From contig CAMCUD010000022.1 of the NCBI GenBank assembly GCA_945878865.1, positions 1 to 64,000 on the forward strand: a stretch of 64,000 nucleotides of DNA, read 5' to 3'. Numbering within the stretch: position 1 is the first letter of the stretch; each line of letters starts with the position of its first letter. The position numbers and the translations under genes are program-made. The notes below the pieces were generated by a model that saw only the letters and a list, made by a program, of their open reading frames with translations, searched no databases and was not told where the DNA came from. Shown piece by piece: positions 54,355 through 62,816 of this stretch. Source of the DNA: Bifidobacterium breve. Its GTDB lineage: Bacteria > Actinomycetota > Thermoleophilia > Solirubrobacterales > Solirubrobacteraceae.

Positions 54355-55299
54355 TCAGCGCTTGCGGCCCGTGAGGATGCCGGCGCCGGCGAGCTTCGCC
54401 AGGCGGGAGCGCAGGACGCGGTAGGACGACCGCGCCTGCAGGCGCGGGCTGAGGAACGCCGAGTCCCAGGTCGCCGGCTGCGGCGGGGCGATGAAGTTGT
54501 AGAAGTAGATCCGCTGGAGGTTCGGACTGATGCGCCGCAGGGTGTCGAAGATGTACCGCGTCGCGTTGGCCGCGTGGGCGTACCCCTCGGGGATCTTCGT
54601 CGTGCTCGCGTTGCGGCGTTTGACGATCCCGCCCGTCTCGGTTAGCCACAGTCGCGCCCGCGGACCGATCGCTCGCAGCGTCATCTTCGTGTACGTGGTG
54701 CGGTAGCGGTTGGCGTCGAGGTAGTTGTGCAGGCCCCAGACCGTCGGCGCGATCACCGCCGCGCGCCGGAACGCGCGGACCCACTTCGGGATGTTGGGCG
54801 CGTCGACGAGATCGGCGGCGAGCACGGTGCAGCCGCGGCACTGCCGGCGCAGCTCGCGCCAGTAGGCCGCGACGCGGTCGGGCCGCCGGCAGGAGCGCGC
54901 GCCGCAGGCGTTCGCCTCGTTCCAGCTGGAGAACTCGCGCACCTCGGGGTAGCGCTCACGGAACGCCCGGACCCCCGCGCGGTACTGCTCGAGCGTGGGC
55001 AGGACCCGCGGCTGCGTGCGCGAGGTGCCGAACGTGACCTGCGCGACGAGGCCCTGCTGCCGGGCGGTGGAGAACCACCGGTCGAGGTCCGCGCGCTGCC
55101 AGTCGCTGCGCACCGCGTCCCACGGGACGATCGTCCGGACCCGCGCCAGGCGGGTGCGCTGGAACGCGGGGACGGTCATGAACTCCGCGCGCTGGTCGGC
55201 GATCCCGATGGTGATCGCGGGGGCGCTCGCAGGCAGGGCGGCAGCGCCGGCGAGGAGCGCGGCGCCGGTGAGGAGGGTGATAGCGGCGTGTCGGAACAT
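54355..55299 (-). CDS. Secreted glycoside-hydrolase-like TIM-barrel protein
   Basis: A 314-aa exported protein (signal peptide about 1-27). The fold looks like a clan GH-A barrel: SSWNEAN gives the usual acid/base Glu after strand 4 and LWLTETGG the nucleophile Glu near strand 7. Four Cys in ACGARSC and QCRGC suggest disulfides. The sugar target is not known. It is probably a stand-alone gene, 38 bp from trmL. Confidence 0.72.
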   Translation of the reverse strand: MFRHAAITLLTGAALLAGAAALPASAPAITIGIADQRAEFMTVPAFQRTRLARVRTIVPWDAVRSDWQRADLDRWFSTARQQGLVAQVTFGTSRTQPRVLPTLEQYRAGVRAFRERYPEVREFSSWNEANACGARSCRRPDRVAAYWRELRRQCRGCTVLAADLVDAPNIPKWVRAFRRAAVIAPTVWGLHNYLDANRYRTTYTKMTLRAIGPRARLWLTETGGIVKRRNASTTKIPEGYAHAANATRYIFDTLRRISPNLQRIYFYNFIAPPQPATWDSAFLSPRLQARSSYRVLRSRLAKLAGAGILTGRKR

Positions 55300-55365
55300 C
55301 GAAGCGGGGCTGTGCCCGGTCGTTCATGAGATGTAACGCCGGGGACGCCTCTACGCTGCGGTCCG

Positions 55366-56046
55366 ATGTCTGGGATCGGCGTGCTGCGCGAAGGTCCGCT
55401 GCACGCCGCGCTCAAGCAGGCCCTCGTCCAGCCGGGCGACCAGGTCGAGGTGGCGGTGGGGCGGTTCGTCATCGACCTCGTCCGCGCCGACGGGGAGCTC
55501 GTCGAGATCCAGACGGGCGGCTTCGGCCCGCTTGGCCCGAAGCTCGACGCGCTCCTGGACGAGCACCGTGTGCGCATCGTCCATCCGGTCGCCGCCGAGC
55601 GGCGCATCGTCCGGGTCGACGCCGAGGGGGAGGTGCTCTCCGCACGGCGATCGCCCAAGCGCGCGGGCGTCACGGAGGTGTTCGATCGCCTCGTCACGTT
55701 CCCATCGCTGCTGGCCCACCCGAACCTCACGCTCGAGGTCGTGCTGCTGCGCGAAGATCACGTGCGGGGGCCCGAGCCCGTCAAGGTTCGGCGACGGACG
55801 CGTGATCCCGGGGAACGGCGCCTCGTGGACATCCTCGAGCACGTGGAGCTGGGCGGTCCCGCCGACGTGCTCGCCGCGCTGCCGCAGTTGCCCCACGAGC
55901 CGTTCAGCACCCGTGAGCTCGGGGACCTGCTCGGCGCACGCCGTGTGCTCGCGCAGCGGATCGTCTACTGCCTGCGCCACCTCGACGTGCTCGAGCCGGC
56001 GGGGCGCCGCGCGCGCACGCCGCTGTATCGCCGCGTCGACCCGTGA
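55366..56046 (+). CDS. Hypothetical protein with a PD-(D/E)XK-like motif
   Basis: A 226-aa cytoplasmic protein. The N-terminal part has FVIDLVRADGELVEIQTG followed by a Lys-containing helix (FGPLGPKLDALLDEHRV), the D-x(7)-ExQ spacing of restriction-nuclease-like folds. The C-terminal part (about 150-225) looks like a winged helix (ELGDLLGARRVLAQRIVYCLRHLDVLE). A DNA-processing role is inferred only from these patterns. TACGCT lies 8 nt before the ATG, so it may be leaderless. Confidence 0.55.
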   Translation: MSGIGVLREGPLHAALKQALVQPGDQVEVAVGRFVIDLVRADGELVEIQTGGFGPLGPKLDALLDEHRVRIVHPVAAERRIVRVDAEGEVLSARRSPKRAGVTEVFDRLVTFPSLLAHPNLTLEVVLLREDHVRGPEPVKVRRRTRDPGERRLVDILEHVELGGPADVLAALPQLPHEPFSTRELGDLLGARRVLAQRIVYCLRHLDVLEPAGRRARTPLYRRVDP

Positions 56047-56143
56047 GTCGCCGCGCGTGGCGCGGCTGGGCAGGTTCGCCGGTCCGTTGCCCGGACGCGA
56101 CAGAGTAGGCTGGACATCCAGGGGTTCGAGGGAAGGGGTCGCC

Positions 56144-56485
56144 ATGACCCAGTCGAGTCGTCCCGCCAGTGGTCCGCGCCCGACCCACGCGCCCGCTTCC
56201 GGTGCAGCACGCTCGTCGTCGGAGCGCGACGACGAGATCCGCTCGCTCGTCACGCGCCTGGCGCGCCGGCATCGGTCGGGGGGCAGGGTCGTCGAACGCG
56301 CCGCCGTCCTCGCTGAGGGCGCGGACTTCGACGAAGTCCTGGCGTGGATCGTCCAGCACGGTGGCGTCCCCGAGGCCGCGGTGCCGCCGCGCGCTCCACG
56401 GGGGGTGCACGCTCCGCGCCAATCCGCGGAGGTCGCCGACCCGGTCCCGCTGCGCTTCATCTTTCCCGCCGGCGCGCTGCGCTGA
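56144..56485 (+). CDS. Small hypothetical protein (113 aa)
   Basis: Not recognised. The first 30 residues are Ser/Pro-rich, the middle (about 28-80) is a helical segment with alternating charges (RDDEIRSLVTRLARRHRSGG, ADFDEVLAWIVQHGG), and the end is Pro-rich. GGAAGGGG lies upstream of the ATG, and a TAGGCT -10-like element is at 56106. It is followed by another small gene after 25 nt. Confidence 0.5.
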   Translation: MTQSSRPASGPRPTHAPASGAARSSSERDDEIRSLVTRLARRHRSGGRVVERAAVLAEGADFDEVLAWIVQHGGVPEAAVPPRAPRGVHAPRQSAEVADPVPLRFIFPAGALR

Positions 56486-56510
56486 GCATCCACCAGGTCA
56501 GGAGACCAGC

Positions 56511-56708
56511 ATGACGAAGTCCCCCGAAGAGCCGCTGCGCGGAGACGACGCCTGGCAGGCGCAGAAGGCCGCCATCGACAAGCGCAACGATGCGGCGCGT
56601 GCCCGCGGCGCGGCGGAGCGCGACGTGAAGTCCGCCCGCGCGATGGCCGAGCGGCGCGCGATCGCCAAGCGCGAGCTGGCCGCGATGCCCAAGCAGCCGC
56701 GTCCCTGA
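56511..56708 (+). CDS. Small basic, helical protein (65 aa)
   Basis: A very charged, Ala/Lys/Arg-rich protein predicted to be one long helix (DDAWQAQKAAIDKRNDAARA onward). I know no family. AGGAGA lies upstream of the ATG, and the codon pattern agrees with the neighbours. It probably forms a unit with the preceding small gene. Confidence 0.55.
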   Translation: MTKSPEEPLRGDDAWQAQKAAIDKRNDAARARGAAERDVKSARAMAERRAIAKRELAAMPKQPRP

Positions 56709-56748
56709 CTCCGCGCGTCTCGCCGCGCGATCCGCAAGGATGCGCGGC

Positions 56749-56943
56749 ATGGACGCATTCCACGAGGGCCAGCGCGTGTGGGTCGAGCAGCAGGACGGCT
56801 CCCAGCGGGCCGCGATCTTCGTCGGCGAGGCCGACCAAGCCAGCTGGTTCGGCGGGCAGCCGGCCGCCTACGTCGTCTACCCCGACACGAAGAGCGGTGA
56901 GGAAGTGGCGCTCATGCGCGTCGTGGCACGCGATCCGGAGTGA
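56749..56943 (+). CDS. Small hypothetical protein (64 aa)
   Basis: A short soluble protein with beta-type sequence (GQRVWVEQQDGSQRAAIFVGE, AAYVVYPDTKSGEEVALMRVV), like an SH3- or KOW-type barrel. No known family is recognised. The ATG at 56749 is chosen because AAGGA stands 8 nt upstream; an ATG at 56740 overlaps that ribosome site. Its TGA abuts the stop of the convergent alcohol dehydrogenase in TGATCA. Confidence 0.6.
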   Translation: MDAFHEGQRVWVEQQDGSQRAAIFVGEADQASWFGGQPAAYVVYPDTKSGEEVALMRVVARDPE

Positions 56944-57972
56944 TCATCCGCGGGTGAACACGAGCTTCGTGTGCGGCTGCAGTAGCGCCGTCTGCGCCTC
57001 GCGCCACGGCAGCACGCGGTCGGTCACGAGCTCAGGACGGAACCTTCCTGTCCCGGCGAGCGCGAGCACCTCGTCGATCAGCGGGCGCGCCATCGCGCGG
57101 CTGGCGGTCAGGGTCACGCCGGTGGAGTACATCTCCAGCAGCGGGATCGGGGTCTCGACCTCGTAGATCACGCCGATGTGCGTGCAGTGCCCGCCCGGCG
57201 CCACCGAGCGGCACGCGCAGGCCAGCGACTGCGGGCTCGCGCCGGCGTCGACCACAATCCCCGCGCGAGGCTTGAGCTTGGCCTCCGTGCGATCGATCTC
57301 CACCGCCTCGGCGCCGAGGTCGGAGGCGACGGCGAGGCGGCCGGCGTCGTCGTCGGCGTAGCGCACCCGGCGCGCACCGAGGGCGACCGCGATGCCGGCG
57401 GCGTAGAGCCCGATCGACCGGCCGCCGCCGCCCATCACGAGCACGTCGGCGGTGGGGTCCGCGCGCAGATGGGGCGCGACGCAGCGCCAGGCGTCCGGGA
57501 GGTTGTCCGACGCGCTGGCGATCGCCGCGGGGTCGAGCTCCTCGGGGACCGGCACGAGCATCGCGTCGGCGTACGGCACGCGGACGACATCGCTGAGGAA
57601 GCCGCCCCAGTCGCCGCCGCCGAATGCGCCGAAGCCGTACATCGCGCCGGGCGGCACGCGCCGGCAGCTGCCGGTCTGCCCGCGGCGGCAGCGGTCGCAG
57701 GTGCCGCACGAGATCTGAAAGCTCACGATGACGCGGTCGCCGGGGCGCACGGAGGCGACGCCGTCGCCCACGGCGACGACCTCCGCGATGCCCTCGTGGC
57801 CCATCGCCACCTCGCCCGGGATCGGCGTCAGCCCGGACGCGATGGGGTGGTCGAGGTCGCAGGTCGCGACGACGACCGGGCGGACAAGCGCCTCGAGCGG
57901 ACCCCGAAGATCGGGTTCGGCGACCTCGCGCCACTCCAAGACGCCGGGGGCCGGGCGGGTGAGCTGTTCCAT
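56944..57972 (-). CDS. Zinc-dependent alcohol dehydrogenase (MDR family)
   Basis: A 342-aa medium-chain dehydrogenase. Catalytic zinc ligands Cys38 and His59-Glu60 (GHEGIAEV), structural zinc Cys at 89, 92, 95 and 103 (CGTCDRCRRGQTGSC), and the Rossmann motif VMGGGGRSIG. It oxidises an alcohol or reduces an aldehyde with NAD(P). A perfect TATGAC palindrome lies 14 bp before the start, so it is under repressor control. Confidence 0.87.
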   Translation of the reverse strand: MEQLTRPAPGVLEWREVAEPDLRGPLEALVRPVVVATCDLDHPIASGLTPIPGEVAMGHEGIAEVVAVGDGVASVRPGDRVIVSFQISCGTCDRCRRGQTGSCRRVPPGAMYGFGAFGGGDWGGFLSDVVRVPYADAMLVPVPEELDPAAIASASDNLPDAWRCVAPHLRADPTADVLVMGGGGRSIGLYAAGIAVALGARRVRYADDDAGRLAVASDLGAEAVEIDRTEAKLKPRAGIVVDAGASPQSLACACRSVAPGGHCTHIGVIYEVETPIPLLEMYSTGVTLTASRAMARPLIDEVLALAGTGRFRPELVTDRVLPWREAQTALLQPHTKLVFTRG

Positions 57973-57985
57973 CTCGCCACCGTAC

Positions 57986-58001
57986 TATGACGACTGTCAT
58001 A
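57986..58001. promoter_or_regulatory. Operator palindrome upstream of the alcohol dehydrogenase
   Basis: TATGAC (57986-57991), GACT and GTCATA (57996-58001) form a perfect inverted repeat, of the type bound by TetR-family repressors. The cognate regulator gene is not adjacent. Confidence 0.6.
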
Positions 58002-58053
58002 TTCGCAACCGGGAAAGGCGGTGGTCGGTGGAACTCCGTAAACTGGTGTGAGG

Positions 58054-58494
58054 ATGCTTCCCGGTTTGCGCAGTGCCGTCGTCGTCTCCGCGCTGGGCGG
58101 CGCCGTCCTCCTCGTGATCTGCGGCACGGCGATCGCGGTCGGCGCCACGCTCGTCGCCGGCCCGCGCGAGGCGCCGCCGGCGATCCGCCTCGGGACGGCG
58201 GGAGCGACGGTCGCGGTCGTGAGCCCGCGGGCGGGCTGGCACGTCGACGTCCCCGTCGAGGTGCGCCGCCCCGGCCGGCTCACCCTCTCGGTCGTCGCGG
58301 GCCCCGAGACCGTCGCCCAGGGCGAGGTGGCGGTCGAGGGCGAAGGCGTGACCTGGGTCAGCATCGCCCTGGCCCGGCCTGACGCGATCGCCTGGGCCGG
58401 CGTGCCCGTCGCCGTGGTCGGTCGTCACGAGGGCCCGTACGGGCGCGCCACCCGCGCCGCGGTGACGGGCGTGCTCGGGCGAACCACCTCCTGA
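58054..58494 (+). CDS. Small membrane-anchored protein (146 aa)
   Basis: Not recognised. One transmembrane helix near the N-terminus (about 9-35, VVVSALGGAVLLVICGTAIA) and a soluble beta-type outer domain (about 45-140). The ATG at 58054 is chosen; a GTG at 58048 is possible. TAAACT at 58039 could be its -10. It precedes the dehydrogenase gene by 38 nt and may be co-transcribed. Confidence 0.55.
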   Translation: MLPGLRSAVVVSALGGAVLLVICGTAIAVGATLVAGPREAPPAIRLGTAGATVAVVSPRAGWHVDVPVEVRRPGRLTLSVVAGPETVAQGEVAVEGEGVTWVSIALARPDAIAWAGVPVAVVGRHEGPYGRATRAAVTGVLGRTTS

Positions 58495-58532
58495 TTGCCC
58501 GCCGACCGCCGGCCGCGTACCGTCACCACACC

Positions 58533-60035
58533 ATGGACGGCACGACGACCACCGAACCCCGCACGCTGCGCAACCTCATCGGCGGCGCCTGGACCGTCGC
58601 CGCCGACGCGGAGCTCCTCGACGTGACGAATCCGGCGAACGGCGAGGTCCTCGCCCGCGTGCCCCTGTCCGGCGCCGCCGACGTCGAGCGCGCCGTCGCC
58701 GCGGCGCGCGACGCGCTGCCCGCCTGGCGCGGCACCTCGGTCATCGAGCGCGCCCGCCGGCTCTTCGCCCTGCGCGAGCTCATGGAGCGCCACGCCGCCG
58801 ACCTCGCGCGGTCGGTCACGCGCGAGATGGGCAAGACGCTTCCCGACGCCCGCGCCGAGGTCGCTCGGGCGATCGAGATGGTCGAGGCGGCGACTGCCGT
58901 GCCCCAGACGATGCAGGGACGGGTCCTGGAGGGCGTCGCCACGAACGTCGACGCCGAGACCATCCGCCAGCCCGTCGGCGTCTGCGCCGCGATCACGCCC
59001 TTCAACTTCCCGGCGATGGTCCCCATGTGGTTTCTGCCGTTCGCCATCGGCTGCGGGAACACGTTCGTCCTCAAGCCGTCCGAGCAGGACCCGCTGACGA
59101 TGGAGCTCGTCATGGGCCTGATCGCCGAGGCCGGGATCCCCGACGGCGTGGTGAACCTCGTGCTCGGCGGGGTCGACGTCGTCAACGGGATCCTCGACAG
59201 CCCCGGCATCGATGCGGTCTCGTTCGTCGGCTCGGCGCAGGTGGCGCGCTACGTCTATGAGCGCGCGAGTGCGAACGGCAAACGGGTGCAGGCCCTCGGC
59301 GGGGCGAAGAACTCGATGGTGGTCATGCCCGACGCCGTGATCGGGCAGACCGCGTCGAACATCATCGCCAGCGGCTTCGGTGCGGCCGGGCAGCGGTGCA
59401 TGGCCGGCTCGGTGATCGTCGCCGTCGGCGACGCCTGGGAGAGGCTGCGCCCTGAGCTCGTCGCGCGCACCGAGGCGCTGCAGGTCGGCGACGGCATGGA
59501 CCCGGCCACCGACGTCGGCCCGGTCATCAGCCCGGCCGCGTGCGACCGGATCACGGCGACGATCGACGCCGCCCTCGCGGCCGGCGCGTCCCTGGCCGTC
59601 GACGGCCGCGCGCCCTCCGGCGTGCCGGACGGCGGCGCGTACGTCGGGCCCACGATTCTCGAGGGCGTCGACCCCGGGAGCGCCACCGCGCGCGAGGAGA
59701 TCTTCGGGCCGGTTCTCGCCGTCGTGGAGGTCGAGACGCTCGACGACGCGATCGGCTTCGTCAACGCGTCGCGCTACGGCAACGGCACCTCGATCTTCAC
59801 GGAGTCCGGCGCGGCCGCGCGGCGCTACCGGGTCGACGTGCAGGTCGGCATGGTGGGCGTGAACGTCGGCGTCGCCGCCCCGGTGGCGTTCTTCCCGTTC
59901 AGCGGCTGGAAGGACTCGTTCCTCGGCGACCTGCATGCGCACGGCCCCGACGCCGTCGAGTTCTTCACGCGCAAGAAGACGGTGACGTCGCGCTGGTTCT
60001 CCGAGGGCGAGATCGGACGGTTCTTCGTCGAGTGA
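58533..60035 (+). CDS. mmsA: Methylmalonate-semialdehyde dehydrogenase (MmsA-type)
   Basis: A 500-aa aldehyde dehydrogenase of the CoA-acylating MmsA type, which converts methylmalonate semialdehyde to propionyl-CoA in valine and inositol catabolism. Catalytic Cys289 is in GQRCMAGS; FNFPAMVPMWFLPFA and the MmsA-type SFVGSAQVARYVYERA are present. The usual C-terminal KTVTSRWF is near the end. The pathway is inferred from family; no other valine genes are adjacent. Confidence 0.88.
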   Translation: MDGTTTTEPRTLRNLIGGAWTVAADAELLDVTNPANGEVLARVPLSGAADVERAVAAARDALPAWRGTSVIERARRLFALRELMERHAADLARSVTREMGKTLPDARAEVARAIEMVEAATAVPQTMQGRVLEGVATNVDAETIRQPVGVCAAITPFNFPAMVPMWFLPFAIGCGNTFVLKPSEQDPLTMELVMGLIAEAGIPDGVVNLVLGGVDVVNGILDSPGIDAVSFVGSAQVARYVYERASANGKRVQALGGAKNSMVVMPDAVIGQTASNIIASGFGAAGQRCMAGSVIVAVGDAWERLRPELVARTEALQVGDGMDPATDVGPVISPAACDRITATIDAALAAGASLAVDGRAPSGVPDGGAYVGPTILEGVDPGSATAREEIFGPVLAVVEVETLDDAIGFVNASRYGNGTSIFTESGAAARRYRVDVQVGMVGVNVGVAAPVAFFPFSGWKDSFLGDLHAHGPDAVEFFTRKKTVTSRWFSEGEIGRFFVE

Positions 60036-60053
60036 AGCGGGCATGCAGGAGGC

Positions 60054-60464
60054 ATGCCTGCAAAGAAGGAAGACCTCCCAAGCACGCTCGCGCGTTCGCC
60101 GAAGAAGGTCCAGCGGACGTACGAGAAGGCGCTCGACAGCGCCCACGACGAGTACGACTCCGAGCAGCGCGCCCACCGCACCGCCTGGGCGGCGGTCAAG
60201 CACGTCGCCGAGAAGCAGGGCGACCACTGGGAGCTGAAGGACGAGCCCGGCCCGTCCGACGCCCAGTCGGCGCAGAGCGGCAAGGCCGCGCGGGACCACC
60301 CCAAGGAGACGAAGGGCGGGGTCAACGCGAACAAGACGAAGGACGAGCTGCTCGAGGACGCCCGCAAGGCCGACATCGAGGGCCGCTCGAAGATGGACAA
60401 GGACGAGCTCGTCGACGCGCTGCGCAAGCACAACGACCGCGAGACCGCCAAGGCGCGGTCCTGA
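60054..60464 (+). CDS. chaB: ChaB-like protein with SAP/Rho-N-like tail
   Basis: A 136-aa protein. The first about 60 residues are a ChaB domain (KKEDLPSTLARSPKKVQRTY, a cation-transport-regulator family of unclear function), and the last about 45 (TKDELLEDARKADIEGRSKM) resemble the Rho-N/SAP DNA- or RNA-binding fold. The middle is disordered and charged. GGAGG stands 1 nt before the ATG. It is 18 nt from the mmsA stop. Confidence 0.8.
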   Translation: MPAKKEDLPSTLARSPKKVQRTYEKALDSAHDEYDSEQRAHRTAWAAVKHVAEKQGDHWELKDEPGPSDAQSAQSGKAARDHPKETKGGVNANKTKDELLEDARKADIEGRSKMDKDELVDALRKHNDRETAKARS

Positions 60465-60476
60465 GCGCCCGGCGCG

Positions 60477-61358
60477 TCAGGCGGCCAGCGCCTGACGCGC
60501 CAGCTCGAGCACGCCGTCGCGGCTGCCCGCCGCGGCCATGAAGCGCTTGCCGTGGCAGAAGATCGCGTCAGGCACCCCGGTGACCCGGGCGAGCTCGTCA
60601 CCGCTCAGGCCGGCCCACGCGGCCGGCAGGTCCTTCCGGTTGCCGAACGCGCCGACGGCCTTGGGCACGCACTGGATGCCCCACCCGTCGCTCTTGGGGT
60701 AGATGACGTAGAGCGCCTCCGGCGCGCCGGTGACTACCGGCTCGTGCCAGGGCATCTTGCGGTCCAGCTCGATGACGCGGGGGTCGGTCGCGCGGGCCAT
60801 CGCGTCGCGGACGAGGCGGTGCGCACGGGCCCGCGCCGCGGCGGTGCTCATCGCGCGCTCGATGATGCCCTCGGCCTTCTCGACGGCGATGAGGAACCGC
60901 GCGTCGTGCTCGGCCGGGGTGACCTCCTCGTCCCACGCGGGGTTCATCGCGCCGACGAAGTCGCTGACCGTCATGGGACGGACGTCGTCGATGAGGCTCT
61001 TCGTGAGCGTCACGCCGCCGTCGAGCGCGTCGATGCCCTGGACCAGGTAGGCGTCCACCTCGGCGGCGACCTGCGGGTCACCGCCGCACAGCTCCGCGCC
61101 GTAGGCCTTCCACACCAGCCCGAACGACGCGTACGGGATCCCGTTCTCCCGCGTGCCCGCGCCGCCGCGCTGGTGATGGTCGAAGTCCCCGGTCGCCGGA
61201 TCGGACCGCAGACCGACATCGACGCGCACGTCAGCGGCGGCGATCGCGTCCTCGTCGCGGGTGCGGACGAGCTCGAGTTCCGGAGTGCGCAGGCGCAGCA
61301 CGGCGACGGCGAAGACGTCGTCGGCGTGGAAGCTGCCGTCGTGGGTGGCGACCTTCAT
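60477..61358 (-). CDS. MYG1/UPF0160 family protein
   Basis: A 293-aa protein of the MYG1 family, related to the DHH phosphoesterases and in eukaryotes a 3'-5' RNA exonuclease. The opening ATHDGSFHADDVFAVAVL and the motif DFDHHQRGG are characteristic. Length agrees with bacterial members. Function in bacteria is not established. The start is ATG 61358. The neighbour at 61397 is divergent. Confidence 0.87.
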   Translation of the reverse strand: MKVATHDGSFHADDVFAVAVLRLRTPELELVRTRDEDAIAAADVRVDVGLRSDPATGDFDHHQRGGAGTRENGIPYASFGLVWKAYGAELCGGDPQVAAEVDAYLVQGIDALDGGVTLTKSLIDDVRPMTVSDFVGAMNPAWDEEVTPAEHDARFLIAVEKAEGIIERAMSTAAARARAHRLVRDAMARATDPRVIELDRKMPWHEPVVTGAPEALYVIYPKSDGWGIQCVPKAVGAFGNRKDLPAAWAGLSGDELARVTGVPDAIFCHGKRFMAAAGSRDGVLELARQALAA

Positions 61359-61396
61359 GGCCGTGCAACGGTACGCGGTGCCGTAGATTCGCGGTC

Positions 61397-62044
61397 GTGC
61401 GCATCGCCTGCATCTCCGACCTGCACGGCAACCTCCCGGAGATTCCGGCGTGTGACGTCCTGCTCGTCGGCGGGGACATCTGCCCGGTCACCGACCACGA
61501 CATCCACGCTCAGGCCGACTGGCTCGACGGCCCGTTCCGGGCCTGGCTGGAATCGGTGCCGGCCGAGGAGATCGTCGGCATCGCCGGCAACCACGACTTC
61601 GTCTTCGAGCGGGCGCCGGGGCTGCTCCCCGCCGACCTGGCGTGGACGTACCTGCAGGATCACGACGCCACCCTGGCGTCCGGCCTGAAGGTGTGGGGCT
61701 CGCCGTGGACCCCGTGGTTCCTCGACTGGGCGTTCAACGCGCCGCGGGATGAGAGCGAGGTGTTCCTCGCCGACCTCTACGCGAAGGTTCCGGCGGACGT
61801 CGACGTGCTGCTCGTCCACGGCCCGCCGCGGGGATACGGCGACCGCGTGCTCGGCGGCGCGGAGGTCGGCTCGACGGCCGAGCTCGAGCTGCTCGAGCGC
61901 CTGGCGCCCAAGGCCTGCGTGTACGGGCACATCCACGAGGGGCGGGGCCAGTGGACGCTGGGGCCGACGCAGCTCGTCAACGCCGCCGCGGTGACCGAGG
62001 CCTACGAGCTGCGTGACGAGCCGGTCGTGCTGATCGACCTCTGA
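61397..62044 (+). CDS. Metallophosphoesterase
   Basis: A 215-aa calcineurin-like phosphoesterase: SDLHGN, GGDICP, GNHDF, VHGPP and YGHIHEG give the two-metal site. It resembles the single-domain bacterial enzymes of this fold; the substrate is unknown. GTG 61397 lies 7 nt after TAGATT, so the mRNA may be leaderless. Confidence 0.9.
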   Translation: MRIACISDLHGNLPEIPACDVLLVGGDICPVTDHDIHAQADWLDGPFRAWLESVPAEEIVGIAGNHDFVFERAPGLLPADLAWTYLQDHDATLASGLKVWGSPWTPWFLDWAFNAPRDESEVFLADLYAKVPADVDVLLVHGPPRGYGDRVLGGAEVGSTAELELLERLAPKACVYGHIHEGRGQWTLGPTQLVNAAAVTEAYELRDEPVVLIDL

Positions 62045-62055
62045 CGCGTCACGCG

Positions 62056-62098
62056 GACGGTGACGAATGTCCCGCTGAGCGGGACGAACGTCACCGTC
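62056..62098. terminator. 43-bp palindrome between convergent genes
   Basis: GACGGTGACG (62056-62065) and CGTCACCGTC (62089-62098) are exact inverse arms around an inner GTCCCGC/GCGGGAC stem. It follows the phosphoesterase stop and overlaps the last codons of the convergent methyltransferase, so it could end both transcripts. Confidence 0.75.
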
Positions 62099-62816
62099 GG
62101 TAGAGCGTGACCGCCACCGCCGTCGCGAGGTTCAGCGACGACACCCCCTCGCGCATGGGAATCGCGACCCGCAGGTCGGCGTGGGCGAGCAGATCGTCCG
62201 TGAGCCCGTGCCGCTCGGTGCCGAACGCCAGCACCGCACGCACCGGGACGACGCCGGGCGCCAGGGGCTGCCCGTCCATGACGAGCCCGGCGAGCGGGCG
62301 GTCGCCGACCGGCGGTGGATCGTCCACGCGCGCGACGGGCAGCGCGTAGTGCAGGCCCGCCGAGGCGCGCAGCGCGTCGGGGTGCCACGGGTCGGCCGGG
62401 CCGGTCGTCAGCACCGCGGCGGCGTCGGCGGCCGCGGCGACGCGAATACAGGCGCCGATGTTGCCCAAGCGCCGTGGGGCCTCCAGCAGGACCACGGGCT
62501 TCGGGGCCGGATCGGCCAGAAGCGCGTCCACGTCGATTGGCGGGCGGCGTGCGATCGCCACGATCCGCCCGGCGGGCGGCACCATCGTGAGCTCGTCGAG
62601 CGCGTCCTCGCCGATCTCCTGCGCGCCGGCGACGACCTCCGCGACATCGGGTGCCAGCGACCGCGAAAGGTCGGCTACAGCCTCATGGTTCGCGCAGACC
62701 AGTCTGTCTATCTCCGCCCCAAAGCGGATCGCGTGCTTGACGGCGTGGAAGCCCTCGAGCACGGCGAGCGACGGATCGCGCCGGGCTCGGCGGACCTCCT
62801 GGAGCAGCGCGCTCAC
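62091..62816 (-). CDS. SpoU/TrmH-family RNA 2'-O-methyltransferase
   Basis: A 241-aa SPOUT methyltransferase. N-terminal substrate-binding part (about 1-100), then motif 1 LEAPRRLGNIGACIRV, motif 2 LAFGTERHGLTDDLL and motif 3 IPMREGVSSLNLATAVA. It 2'-O-methylates a tRNA or rRNA site that cannot be told from sequence. GTG 62816 overlaps the stop of the WYL regulator (GTGA). Confidence 0.88.
   Translation of the reverse strand: MSALLQEVRRARRDPSLAVLEGFHAVKHAIRFGAEIDRLVCANHEAVADLSRSLAPDVAEVVAGAQEIGEDALDELTMVPPAGRIVAIARRPPIDVDALLADPAPKPVVLLEAPRRLGNIGACIRVAAAADAAAVLTTGPADPWHPDALRASAGLHYALPVARVDDPPPVGDRPLAGLVMDGQPLAPGVVPVRAVLAFGTERHGLTDDLLAHADLRVAIPMREGVSSLNLATAVAVTLYRR

Noticed and set aside
56106-56143. 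tRNA-like T-loop GGGGTTCGAG
   Set aside because: There is no matching acceptor stem or anticodon arm. I found no tRNA gene in the window.
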